Positions 7,349 through 15,015 of a DNA stretch of 48,211 bases are shown in pieces. The position numbers and the translations under genes were made by a program. Position 1 is the first letter of the stretch. Each line of letters begins with the position of its first letter. The notes under the pieces were generated by a model, which was not told where the DNA came from, made no database searches, and worked only from the letters and a program-made list of their open reading frames with translations. Source of the DNA: Spirochaetaceae bacterium (GTDB taxonomy: Bacteria; Spirochaetota; Spirochaetia; SZUA-6; Bin103); contig JAPPGB010000081.1 of NCBI GenBank assembly GCA_028821475.1, positions 1-48,211 on the forward strand, read 5' to 3'.

Positions 7349-8335
7349 TTACTCGCCGCGGGAGGCGGGCGGCAGGCGGTAGACGCGGCGGGCGGTGCCG
7401 CTGAACAGGGCGTCCTTGTCGGCTTCGGAGAAGTCGGCGGTGATCAGCTTGAACGCGTTGTACAGCACGCGGTAGGAGACCGACACCTTCTCCACCGGGA
7501 AGTTGCTCTCCAGCATGCAGCGTCCGATGCCGAAGCAGTCGATGGCGTGCAGGTAGTACTCGCGCTGGGCGGTGGCGAATTCCTCGGCCGTGACCGGCTG
7601 CTCGCGCCCGTCCCAGCCGAAGCCGTTGTCGGCCATCGCCATGCCGCCGAGCTTGGCGAACACGTTGGGAAGGGCGGCGGCGGCGGCCACGTCGCGCTTG
7701 GACTGCGCGAGGATCTCTTCCCGCTGCGCCCGGTAGCGCCCGATGCCGACCGGAGTGCCGAAGTGGTCGAGGATGCAGACGGTGTCGGGGGCGCTCTTGG
7801 CCACCGCGATGAAGTCGGCCATCTGGTAGTGATAGTGCCAGCTCTCCCAGGTGAGGCCGCGCCGGCCGAGCAGGCGCACGCCGGCCTGAAACTGCTCCTC
7901 GTGCGCCAGGCCGGCGCGCGCCGGGCCGGGGTTGGTCTCGGTGCCGGGACGGTGGTCGCCGCGTGCGAGCGCGTGCCGGATGCCGCGGAAGCGGCCGCCG
8001 CCCGCGGCCTCGTGGGCGTCCAGCACCTCCGGCACCAGGTCGCCCGCCGTCAGGTCGGCGAAGGACACGATGCCGGCGATCTCCGGGCCGCCGGCGGCAA
8101 CGGATGCGCGCGCCTCCCCGGCCACCCACTCGGTCTCGCCGACCGGGCGCAGGTGTTCGGGGCCGCCGCTCCGGTAGCTGGCGCCGCACTCCACGAACAC
8201 CGTTTGCACGATGTCGTGCCCGGAGCGCAGGTCCTCGTACAACTCCGCCAGCGCGTAGGCGGCGCGCCGGCCGTTCGGCCACAGGTGGTGGTGCGGATCG
8301 ACGATCTCCCGGCCCGGATCCAGTATCTCGCTCAT
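7349..8335 (-). CDS. amidohydrolase family protein (COG3618-like, putative sugar lactonase)
   Basis: A 328-residue TIM-barrel hydrolase. IVDPHHHLW at about residues 11-19 gives the H-x-H motif of Amidohydrolase_2. ILDHFG, FAKLGGM and LESNFPVEK are the later barrel-strand motifs of the COG3618 lactonase/dicarboxylate-lactone group. The ATG overlaps the stop codon of the upstream oxidoreductase as ATGA, so translation is coupled. That pairing suggests the oxidoreductase makes a lactone and this enzyme opens it, as in L-fucose or related sugar oxidation. The pathway is inference and the substrate is unknown. Confidence 0.83.
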   Translation of the reverse strand: MSEILDPGREIVDPHHHLWPNGRRAAYALAELYEDLRSGHDIVQTVFVECGASYRSGGPEHLRPVGETEWVAGEARASVAAGGPEIAGIVSFADLTAGDLVPEVLDAHEAAGGGRFRGIRHALARGDHRPGTETNPGPARAGLAHEEQFQAGVRLLGRRGLTWESWHYHYQMADFIAVAKSAPDTVCILDHFGTPVGIGRYRAQREEILAQSKRDVAAAAALPNVFAKLGGMAMADNGFGWDGREQPVTAEEFATAQREYYLHAIDCFGIGRCMLESNFPVEKVSVSYRVLYNAFKLITADFSEADKDALFSGTARRVYRLPPASRGE

Positions 8336-9348
8336 GCTCCCTGTCCCCCTTCCTGGTCGAGCGGCCCCCCTTCCTCGTCGAGCGGCCGGCCCGGCAGCGC
8401 GCGGCGCCCGTGGACGGCGTCCCAGCGGTCCTGCACGTCCTGCAACAGGCGCATGGTGGGCAGCACCGCCCGTCCCGGCACGGCGGGCTCGCGCCCCTGC
8501 TCCAGCGCGGCCACGAAGTCGCGCGTGCACAATGCGCAGTTGTCCTGCTCGCTGTCGATGCCCGCCGTGCCGGCGCCGGTGGTCAGCGTACCCTCCAGGA
8601 TGTTCAGCCGGTAGGAGTCGCGGTCGGTGACGATCATGGTGTCGTACAGGCGTTCGCGCGAGTAGTAGGAGCCGGAGCACAGCAGGCTCTGGTCGGTCTC
8701 GGTCTCGACCAGCAGCACCACCTCCATCGGGATGCCGGTGTGCGGGTCGGGCGCCGGCATGAAGTGGCTCACCGAGCGGATCGGCGCGCCCTCGACCGCC
8801 AGCATCCACAGGCCCAGGTCGAGCAGGTGGGTGGTGTGGTGCCACAGCAGGTTGTCGATCCAGCTCCGGTGGTAGCCGGTCGCGCCCACGTTCTTGAGGC
8901 GGTGGATGAAGAAGCGCCCGTGGATGTGGCGGATGTGCTCCTCCCCGCTCGCCAGACGCTCGCGCAGCGGGGCGCGCTCCTTGCGGAACCGCATCGGGTG
9001 CACCACGCCGAGCGTGAGCCCGCGGCGCTCCGCCTCCGCCACCACCCGCTCGGCAGCGGCGTAGCTCATCGCGATCGGAATCTCCACCAGGGTCGGCTTG
9101 CCGTGCGCCAGGCACCGCAGCGCCATGGCGGCGTGCAACTCGCTCGGGCTCGCCACGATCACGGCGTCCACCGCCGGGTCGGCGAGCGCCTCCTCCAGGT
9201 CGACGCTCCAGCGCCGGTAGCCGTAGCGCGCCGCGAACTCGGCGGTCGGCTCCGGCCGCCGCCCCACCACGAAGTAGCGTTCCTCCGCGGCCAGCGCCTC
9301 CGAGTGCCACACCCCCATCATCCCGTATCCCACCACGCACACCTTCAT
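8332..9348 (-). CDS. Gfo/Idh/MocA-family NAD(P)-dependent oxidoreductase
   Basis: A 338-residue protein. VVGYGMMGVWH (residues about 5-15) is the Rossmann dinucleotide loop, and the central GKPTLVEIPIA matches the usual E-K-P segment with E followed by I instead of K, so the canonical catalytic Lys of this family is replaced. Later residues follow the beta-sheet domain. The ATG at 9348 is the true start; the longer open frame upstream lacks similarity. The C-terminus carries two copies of PLDxEGG from a 19-bp direct repeat. The stop codon overlaps the amidohydrolase start, so the two form one unit. Confidence 0.82.
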   Translation of the reverse strand: MKVCVVGYGMMGVWHSEALAAEERYFVVGRRPEPTAEFAARYGYRRWSVDLEEALADPAVDAVIVASPSELHAAMALRCLAHGKPTLVEIPIAMSYAAAERVVAEAERRGLTLGVVHPMRFRKERAPLRERLASGEEHIRHIHGRFFIHRLKNVGATGYHRSWIDNLLWHHTTHLLDLGLWMLAVEGAPIRSVSHFMPAPDPHTGIPMEVVLLVETETDQSLLCSGSYYSRERLYDTMIVTDRDSYRLNILEGTLTTGAGTAGIDSEQDNCALCTRDFVAALEQGREPAVPGRAVLPTMRLLQDVQDRWDAVHGRRALPGRPLDEEGGPLDQEGGQGA

Positions 9349-9853
9349 ACCGGTCAGCCTACGCCAACAACCGCCGCCTGTCATAGCTCCTGGCCCATTA
9401 CAGGCGTAATGACGAGACCTGCGTGTCGTCCGCGGCCCCAAAACTGCCATCAACACAGCTCGACATGAGAGCACTGACTACGAACGAATACGGACTTGCC
9501 GTCTCCTTCGTTAGCTCACTGGCTGTGGCGACCAAGCAACCGCGTCGGTCACCATGAGACTTGACGTCCGCCAGTAATCCTGACACCCTAGTAGCTAGAG
9601 GACTCCTTTCGTTGAGAAGCCCACAACATTCGCGGATGGCCACAACCTGTTTCCGTACATCCCATCCACTCCACAGCCATGTGTTCACCGACTCGCGGAC
9701 ACTCGCTTAGAAACAATGTGTGAGTTATGTTGTGACACGCATTGCCACGTCATGAAGGCAGAGCATCGTGGCGTCATGACTATTTTCTTGTCGCCCTGCC
9801 AATTCGGTCCTATTGCGGACCTGTGATTCCCTTCTGTTCATCGGAGCGACAAT
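9349..9853. other. AT-richer left border of the DUF262/HEPN island
   Basis: Base composition drops abruptly here compared with the flanks. A palindrome, CATTAC-AGGC-GTAATG (9396-9411), sits at the transition. A 96-codon minus-strand frame (9398-9688) is open but I recognise no domain in it and do not call it. CGTCATGA occurs twice, near 9750 and 9773, ahead of DUF262 and could be part of an operator. No other gene is evident. Confidence 0.5.
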
Positions 9854-10987
9854 ATGACAGAGAAAAATGACACCTCACTCGACGCTCGTCGCGACTATGT
9901 CAACGACACCGTTAAACCCGAAGACATTGATTTTCAGCGTATTGCCGCGGAGGAAACAGACTACGAGAGTGCACCTCCCGTGTACCACATTAACACCTAT
10001 CCGGCAGACTTTACTCTTGAGGTACTGCACAGCAAGTGGACTTCCGGAGAAATCGAGATACCACCTTTCCAACGGCAGTTCGTCTGGAAGCAAGTCCAAT
10101 CCAGCAAGCTCATAGAGTCGTTTCTCATAGGCCTTCCGGTTCCTGCAATTTTTCTTTACACACAGCGCGCATCCCAGCGGTTCCTGGTGATAGATGGACA
10201 ACAACGCCTGCAAAGTATATTCTATTTCTTCGATGGATTTTTCGGGACAGAACAGCGCGGCAAGCGAACTGTATTCAAACTGAGCGGATTGAGCGAAGAT
10301 AGCAGGTATTTTGGAAAGCGATTTGAAGATCTCGACGAGGCTGACCGTCGCCGTCTTCGGAACAGTGTCTTGCGTTCGTTCATCGTTCAGCAGATCGATC
10401 CCGAGGACGACACCAGTATCTACCATGTTTTCGAGAGACTCAACACCGGCGGTACGTTCCTCGCCAACCAGGAGATCCGTAATTGTGTGTACCGGGGTGC
10501 CTTTAATGATCTACTAAATGAACTAAATATATTACCTCATTGGAGGCGGATCGTAGGCAAACCAAATCCAGACAGCAGACAGAAAGATGTTGAGTTGATT
10601 CTACGTTTCTTCGCGCTCTTGGACCACGATAAATACAAGAAACCGATGAAAGACTTTCTGTCGAAGTTCATGAAGAATAATCAACATCCACCGAACTTGG
10701 TTCTTCAACAGTTTCGCTCTCTATTCACAGAGACGACCGCGGCGGTCGCGGACAGTCTCGGCGACAGGCCCTTTCATATACGGTCTGGACTCAACAGCGC
10801 AGTATATGATTGTGTGATGGTTACCATTGCCAAGAATCTCGAGTCACTTTCGGCTGAGCTTAGACCCCGTTACGAAAATCTCGTAGAGAACCAAGAGTTC
10901 CTCCAATACGTCAATGTTGGAACGACCGACGAAGAAGTCGTTCACAGCCGATTTCAATGGGCAGAGAAAGGGCTGTTCTCGAAGTAG
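9854..10987 (+). CDS. DUF262 domain protein (GmrSD N-terminal-like)
   Basis: A 377-residue protein. IPPFQRQFVW (about 69-78), followed by ESFLIGLPVPAIFLY and IDGQQRLQSI (113-122), is the DUF262 signature; the D-G-Q-Q-R motif is the ParB-like nucleotide-binding or hydrolysing site known from the GmrS part of the GmrSD restriction enzyme. The DUF1524 HNH nuclease domain of full-length GmrSD proteins is absent. Codon use is much AT-richer than the neighbouring genes, indicating recent transfer. The HEPN gene begins 6 nt after the stop, so the pair is an operon. A role in phage or plasmid defence is inferred from the family and the partner. Confidence 0.85.
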   Translation: MTEKNDTSLDARRDYVNDTVKPEDIDFQRIAAEETDYESAPPVYHINTYPADFTLEVLHSKWTSGEIEIPPFQRQFVWKQVQSSKLIESFLIGLPVPAIFLYTQRASQRFLVIDGQQRLQSIFYFFDGFFGTEQRGKRTVFKLSGLSEDSRYFGKRFEDLDEADRRRLRNSVLRSFIVQQIDPEDDTSIYHVFERLNTGGTFLANQEIRNCVYRGAFNDLLNELNILPHWRRIVGKPNPDSRQKDVELILRFFALLDHDKYKKPMKDFLSKFMKNNQHPPNLVLQQFRSLFTETTAAVADSLGDRPFHIRSGLNSAVYDCVMVTIAKNLESLSAELRPRYENLVENQEFLQYVNVGTTDEEVVHSRFQWAEKGLFSK

Positions 10988-10993
10988 CCTCCA

Positions 10994-11470
10994 ATGCGAT
11001 TGACACGTGTTGACCACGCAATAGACGTGTGTCGACGCCACCTTGAGGATAGTCGATCGAGTGGTACAGAGATCGAAGCGTTTTTAACCCGTTATCTCTT
11101 GATCCTGATCTGCTCAGCCTTTGAAGAGAAGATCGAAGACCTAGTGCATTTGCGCGCACGGAAGTCTGATGATGGGGGACTTATCGCATTTGTAGACAGC
11201 ACGGTGGGACAAGTCTTTCGCAGCGTAAAGACCAGCGAGATCGGGGGTCTGCTCAACCGGTTTGGTACGGATTACAAGGATCGGTTTCGTCAAGAACTGA
11301 ACGACAACCAACGTGCGGAGACCTATTTCAATAGTATAGTGAGCAACCGTCACGATACAGCCCATTCGGTGGACTCAAACACGCCGGTTTCGTTTGGCGA
11401 TCTGATCCTGTTCTATGAAGAGGGCCACGTCGTCCTGGATGCTATCAAGGTGGCTCTGCGTCTCGACTGA
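10994..11470 (+). CDS. HEPN-domain putative RNase (partner of DUF262)
   Basis: A 158-residue, mainly helical protein. SNRHDTAHS contains R119-x4-H124, the R-x4-6-H catalytic motif of HEPN ribonucleases, near the C-terminus as in the family. FEEKIEDLVHLRAR at about 43-56 is the N-terminal helix pair. HEPN-like proteins next to DUF262 recur in bacterial genomes as presumptive defence or toxin modules (MAE_28990/MAE_18760-type). It is directly downstream of DUF262 and shares its low GC. It has no obvious ribosome binding site of its own, which fits coupled translation. The RNA target is unknown. Confidence 0.75.
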   Translation: MRLTRVDHAIDVCRRHLEDSRSSGTEIEAFLTRYLLILICSAFEEKIEDLVHLRARKSDDGGLIAFVDSTVGQVFRSVKTSEIGGLLNRFGTDYKDRFRQELNDNQRAETYFNSIVSNRHDTAHSVDSNTPVSFGDLILFYEEGHVVLDAIKVALRLD

Positions 11471-11890
11471 CGTACGTCTGCATGTTGCGGAGCACTTGAG
11501 ACATCTGCGCGTCTGAGCGGAAGGTGGGCAAAGGCGCGTGATCGGAGCAGGATCAAGGCTGCTGCGACGATCAAGCCGAACGCCCATGATCGTATTGCCG
11601 TTGCAGGTCGATCTTCCCGGAGACGACCAAGCAGTCAACGGTAGCGCCTGCGTGACCGCGAGTGTCCACAGCGATCACGGATGCGGAATCCAGCGATCGA
11701 TGCTGCGCGGCATACGCTCCGGCCTCCTGGAGCCGGGGATTCACAGCTCCGTGGTCCTTGCGCTTTTATCAAGCGCCGTGGCACGATCTGCATCCAGTGG
11801 ACGAAGCCAAGGTCATCGACCTCCACGTGAAGACGCCCGATGGGCGAGTCGAGCCGGAGCCGGCGCAGCATGCTGGCGAGGACGGCTGAG
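11471..11890. other. gap between the HEPN gene and the ABC permease operon
   Basis: Composition returns to GC-rich across this stretch. Several short frames are open on both strands, but none resembles a known family; a plus-strand frame ending at 11889 may be a remnant of an interrupted gene. The promoter of the downstream permease operon should lie here, but I cannot point to clear -35/-10 boxes. Confidence 0.4.
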
Positions 11891-12886
11891 ATGGCTCAGT
11901 ATATCAGCCGCCGGTTGCTCAACATGGTCATCACGCTGGCGTTCATCTCGGTCATATCGTTCGCCATCATTCAGTTGCCGCCGGGCGACTACCTCACCAG
12001 CTACATCGCGCAGTTGCGCGCCGCCGGCGAGGAGGTGAACGAGGAGCTGATCGAGAGCCTGCGCATGCAGTACGGGCTCGGCAAGACGCCGGTGCAGCAG
12101 TACTTCAGGTGGGTGTGGAACTTCGTGCAGGGCAACATGGGCCAGTCGTTCATCTACGACCGCCCGGTGAACGACCTGATCTGGGAGCGGCTCGGGCTGA
12201 CCTTCGTGATCGCCACCGCGTCGCTGGTGTTCACCTGGCTGCTGGCGCTGCCGATCGGCATCTACTCGGCGGTGCGGCAATACTCGTTCGGCGACTACCT
12301 GTTCACGTTCCTGAGCTTCATCGGCCTGGCGGTGCCCAACTTCATGCTCGCCCTGGCGCTGATGTTCGCCGGCTTCAAGTGGCTGGGTCTGGACGTGGGC
12401 GGCCTGTTCTCGGTCGAGTACGAGAGCGCACCCTGGTCGATCGCCAAGTTCGTGGACCTGCTGGAGCACCTGTGGGTGCCGACGGTGGTGCTCGGGACGG
12501 CCGGCACCGCGGCGCTGGTGCGCATCATGCGCGCCAACCTGCTCGATGAGTTGCGCAAGCTGTACGTGATCACCGCGCGCGCCAAGGGCGTCGCCGAGGG
12601 TCGGCTCATCATCAAGTACCCGGTGCGCATCGCGCTCAACCCGTTCATCTCGTCGGTGGGCTGGATCCTGCCCACCCTGATCTCCGGCGCCACCATCACC
12701 GCCATCGTGCTCAACCTGCCGACCACCGGACCGATGCTGGTCGACGCTCTGCTGCAGCAGGACATGTTCCTGGCCGGCAGCTTCATCATGATGCTGTCCA
12801 CCCTCACCGTGATCGGCATGCTGATCTCGGACGTGATGCTGGTGCTCGCCGATCCGCGCATCCGCATCGGCATGGCCAATGAGTAA
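11891..12886 (+). CDS. ABC transporter permease, oligopeptide type (DppB/OppB-like)
   Basis: A 331-residue inner-membrane protein starting MAQYISRRLLNMV, the standard N-terminus of this family. Six hydrophobic segments follow. RAKGVAEGRLIIKY (about 231-244) is the cytoplasmic EAA loop that contacts the ATPase, and the C-terminus ends VLADPRIR. The start at 11891 follows a GAGGACGG sequence. The second permease starts 8 nt before the stop. ATPase genes are not adjacent; the nearest are at 35601-38091, and the nearest solute-binding protein is at 18625-20715. Confidence 0.9.
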   Translation: MAQYISRRLLNMVITLAFISVISFAIIQLPPGDYLTSYIAQLRAAGEEVNEELIESLRMQYGLGKTPVQQYFRWVWNFVQGNMGQSFIYDRPVNDLIWERLGLTFVIATASLVFTWLLALPIGIYSAVRQYSFGDYLFTFLSFIGLAVPNFMLALALMFAGFKWLGLDVGGLFSVEYESAPWSIAKFVDLLEHLWVPTVVLGTAGTAALVRIMRANLLDELRKLYVITARAKGVAEGRLIIKYPVRIALNPFISSVGWILPTLISGATITAIVLNLPTTGPMLVDALLQQDMFLAGSFIMMLSTLTVIGMLISDVMLVLADPRIRIGMANE

Positions 12887-14024
12887 CGTGGCCGACCCCG
12901 CCCTCACCGTCGAAGCGGCGGAGCGCGAGGACGCCCGCGACATCGCCTACGCGTCGCAGTGGCGGCTGGTGTTCATCCGCCTGCGCCGCCACCGCCTGGC
13001 GGTCGCCTCCGGCATCGTGCTGGCCGCGCTCTACCTGATGGCCGCGTTCGCGCCGTTCCTGAGCCCGCACGACCCCACCGAGAAGAGCCTGGAGTACCGC
13101 GAGGCGCCGCCGCAGCGCCTGCACTTCTTCAGCGACCGGGGGTTCCACCTGCCGCCGGCGGTGTACCCGTTCACCGCCACCACCAACCGGGTCAGCTTCA
13201 AGCGCGACTACCACGAGGACCGCGCACAGCCCTACCCGCTGCGCCTGTTCGTGCGCGGCTACCGCTACAAGCTGCTGTACCTGTTCGAGTCCGACATCCA
13301 CCTGTTCGGCACCGGCGTGCCGGAGGTGCCGGCGCACCTGCTCGGCACCGACCACCTGGGGCGGGACATGCTGGCGCGGATCATGTACGGCGCGCAGATC
13401 TCGCTCTCCGTGGGGCTGGTCGGGGTGGCGATCAGCTTCGTCCTGGGCATCCTGATCGGCGGGCTGGCCGGCTACTTCGGCGGCTTCGTGGACGAGGCGG
13501 TGCAGCGCGTGGTGGAGGTGCTGCTGTCGATCCCGCAGTTGCCGCTGTGGATGGGCCTGTCGGCGGCGCTGCCGCTGTCGTGGCCGGTGGTGCGGATGTA
13601 CTTCGCCATCACCGTGATCCTGTCGCTGGTCGGCTGGACGCGGCTGGCGCGCGAGGTGCGGGGCAAGTTCCTGTCGCTGCGCCAGGAGGACTACGTGGTG
13701 GCCGCCCAGGTGGCCGGGATGCGCGACCTGCCGATCATCCTGCGCCATATGGTGCCCTCCTTCCTGAGCCACATCGTGGCCTCGCTGACGCTCAGCATCC
13801 CGCTGATGATCATCGGCGAGACCTCGCTGTCGTTCCTGGGCCTGGGCATGCAGGCGCCGGCGATCAGTTGGGGCGTGCTGCTGCAGAGCGCGCAGAAGGT
13901 GCAGACTCTGGAACTGGCCCCCTGGCTGATGATCCCGGCGCTATACGTCATCGTGACCGTGCTGGCCTTCAACTTCCTCGGCGACGGCCTGAGAGACGCC
14001 GCCGACCCCTACGGCCAAACCTGA
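12879..14024 (+). CDS. ABC transporter permease, oligopeptide type (DppC/OppC-like)
   Basis: A 381-residue permease. After a short cytoplasmic N-terminus, the first membrane helix (about 45-65) is followed by a roughly 90-residue insert before LLGTDHLGRDMLARIMYGAQISLSVG, read here in parts; LGTDHLGRD is the DppC hallmark. The EAA loop is QVAGMRDLPIILRH. The C-terminus FNFLGDGLRDAADP is the usual family ending. It overlaps the preceding permease by 8 nt, so the two are co-translated. The long periplasmic insert is shared with the other DppC in this window (28377-29498), suggesting related transporters. Confidence 0.9.
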   Translation: MSNVADPALTVEAAEREDARDIAYASQWRLVFIRLRRHRLAVASGIVLAALYLMAAFAPFLSPHDPTEKSLEYREAPPQRLHFFSDRGFHLPPAVYPFTATTNRVSFKRDYHEDRAQPYPLRLFVRGYRYKLLYLFESDIHLFGTGVPEVPAHLLGTDHLGRDMLARIMYGAQISLSVGLVGVAISFVLGILIGGLAGYFGGFVDEAVQRVVEVLLSIPQLPLWMGLSAALPLSWPVVRMYFAITVILSLVGWTRLAREVRGKFLSLRQEDYVVAAQVAGMRDLPIILRHMVPSFLSHIVASLTLSIPLMIIGETSLSFLGLGMQAPAISWGVLLQSAQKVQTLELAPWLMIPALYVIVTVLAFNFLGDGLRDAADPYGQT

Positions 14025-14096
14025 CCGCGTAGGGGTGCGCCCGCTCCTTCAGCGTGGTGGGTTTGACTGCGGCGATGAACTCCTTACACTGGTGGG

Positions 14097-14324
14097 GTGG
14101 CGCTACTGGAACGCATCAGCCTCGATCCGGAGATCAGGTCCGGCCGGCCGTGCATTCGGGGAACTCGGATATCGGTCGGCGACATCCTCGGTTACCTGGC
14201 CGGCGGCATGTCGGAGGATCAATTGCTCAAGGACTTTCCTCAGCTTGAGCTCGATGACATCCGAGCATGCTTGGCATATGCCGCCGAGCGAGAACAGCGA
14301 ACGATGGGGATTCCCGCAGCCTGA
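14097..14324 (+). CDS. DUF433 antitoxin
   Basis: 75 residues of the DUF433 fold: ISLDPEIRSGRPCIRGTRISV followed by DILGYLAGGMSEDQLLKDFP and LDDIRACLAYA (each written in part), matching the winged-helix-like antitoxins of VapBC45-type systems. It starts at GTG 14097, preceded by a G-rich stretch. The DUF5615 toxin follows 11 bp downstream. It is expected to neutralise the toxin and repress the operon. Confidence 0.85.
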   Translation: MALLERISLDPEIRSGRPCIRGTRISVGDILGYLAGGMSEDQLLKDFPQLELDDIRACLAYAAEREQRTMGIPAA

Positions 14325-14335
14325 ACAGCCTGAAA

Positions 14336-14671
14336 GTGGTTCAACTCCTCTTTGACGAACAACTTTCGGAGAGGTTGTGTTCTCTATTGGCGGATGTGCT
14401 GCCGGATTCGCTCCATGTGCGGGAACCCGACGCAGGTGGTGCGCCTGACACGCAGGTGTGGCAGTTGGCACGGGAGCGAGGTTGCGTGATCGTCACGAAG
14501 GATGAGGACTTTCATCGCCTCAGCGTTCTGCGCGGCGCGCCACCAAAGGTCGTCTGGCTGCGAACAGGAAACGGCACTACCGAAGATGTCGCCAACCTCC
14601 TGCGCCGTCACGCCCCCACAATTCAGCGTTTCGCCGGCGAGCCGAGAACGTCGGTATTGGAATTGGGTTGA
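14336..14671 (+). CDS. DUF5615 PIN-like toxin
   Basis: 111 residues. LLFDEQLSERL at the N-terminus provides the first acidic residue of the PIN-like fold; VIVTKDEDFHRL near the middle supplies the others, and WLRTGNGTTEDVANLL is a typical family segment. It is a putative RNase toxin paired with the DUF433 protein upstream. The GTG at 14336 is chosen because the domain begins immediately after it and the preceding gene ends at 14324; the frame is open further upstream. Confidence 0.82.
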   Translation: MVQLLFDEQLSERLCSLLADVLPDSLHVREPDAGGAPDTQVWQLARERGCVIVTKDEDFHRLSVLRGAPPKVVWLRTGNGTTEDVANLLRRHAPTIQRFAGEPRTSVLELG

Positions 14672-14738
14672 TCCAGTTCGGGGCGCGGACCTCGGCGTTC
14701 AAACAACTCGCGCAGGCATTCCTCGTAGGATCACGACT

Positions 14739-14762
14739 CGGCGCGCGTTTGGCGCGCTGCCG
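14739..14762 (+). terminator. GC hairpin downstream of the toxin-antitoxin pair
   Basis: The sequence can form a 9-bp GC stem with one bulged T (CGGCGCGCG pairing with CGCGC-T-GCCG) around a TTTGG loop, about 68 nt after the toxin stop codon. No T-tract follows, so rho-independent termination is uncertain. Confidence 0.3.
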
Positions 14763-14933
14763 CCGCACTGACGGCTAACGCCGGCCGCGCTTCCTACCCC
14801 CGCCCTTGTCATGTCGTTCGGTCACGTCGCTCGCCCGATCACGCGAAGCACGGCTCGAACAGATAGACGGCGAGCACAACGCCTGAGGCCGTGCCCTCAT
14901 TTCGTCCAGGAACACTCAATAGAGACTATATAT

Positions 14934-14979
14934 CCTCCCAAAGCCATGTAATAGTGATTGACATGGGGGGCTTGGGAGG
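14934..14979 (+). promoter_or_regulatory. long inverted repeat ahead of the lipoprotein gene
   Basis: CCTCCCAAAGCCATGT (14934-14949) and ACATGG..CTTGGGAGG (14961-14979) form an imperfect stem of about 15 bp with an 11-nt loop. A TATATA stretch lies just upstream (about 14926-14932), so the hairpin would fall in the 5' leader of the lipoprotein mRNA. Its right arm contains a GGGAGG that could otherwise serve the ATG at 14992. It may be an operator, a translation-control hairpin or a small inserted element. Confidence 0.5.
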
Positions 14980-15015
14980 TACAACTTCAACATGAATACG
15001 AACAGGGAGTTAGTT

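Noticed and set aside
8341-8395. short direct repeat in the oxidoreductase tail (PLDxEGG twice)
   Set aside because: A single small duplication at a C-terminus; no regulatory or mobile meaning evident.
7349-9340. single 663-residue fusion protein across the oxidoreductase and amidohydrolase
   Set aside because: Its N-terminal half is a frame-shifted reading of the oxidoreductase; the real genes overlap by ATGA at 8332-8335.
9398-9688. 96-codon minus-strand ORF in the AT-rich border
   Set aside because: No ribosome site, domain or conserved pattern seen; chance open frame in AT-richer DNA.
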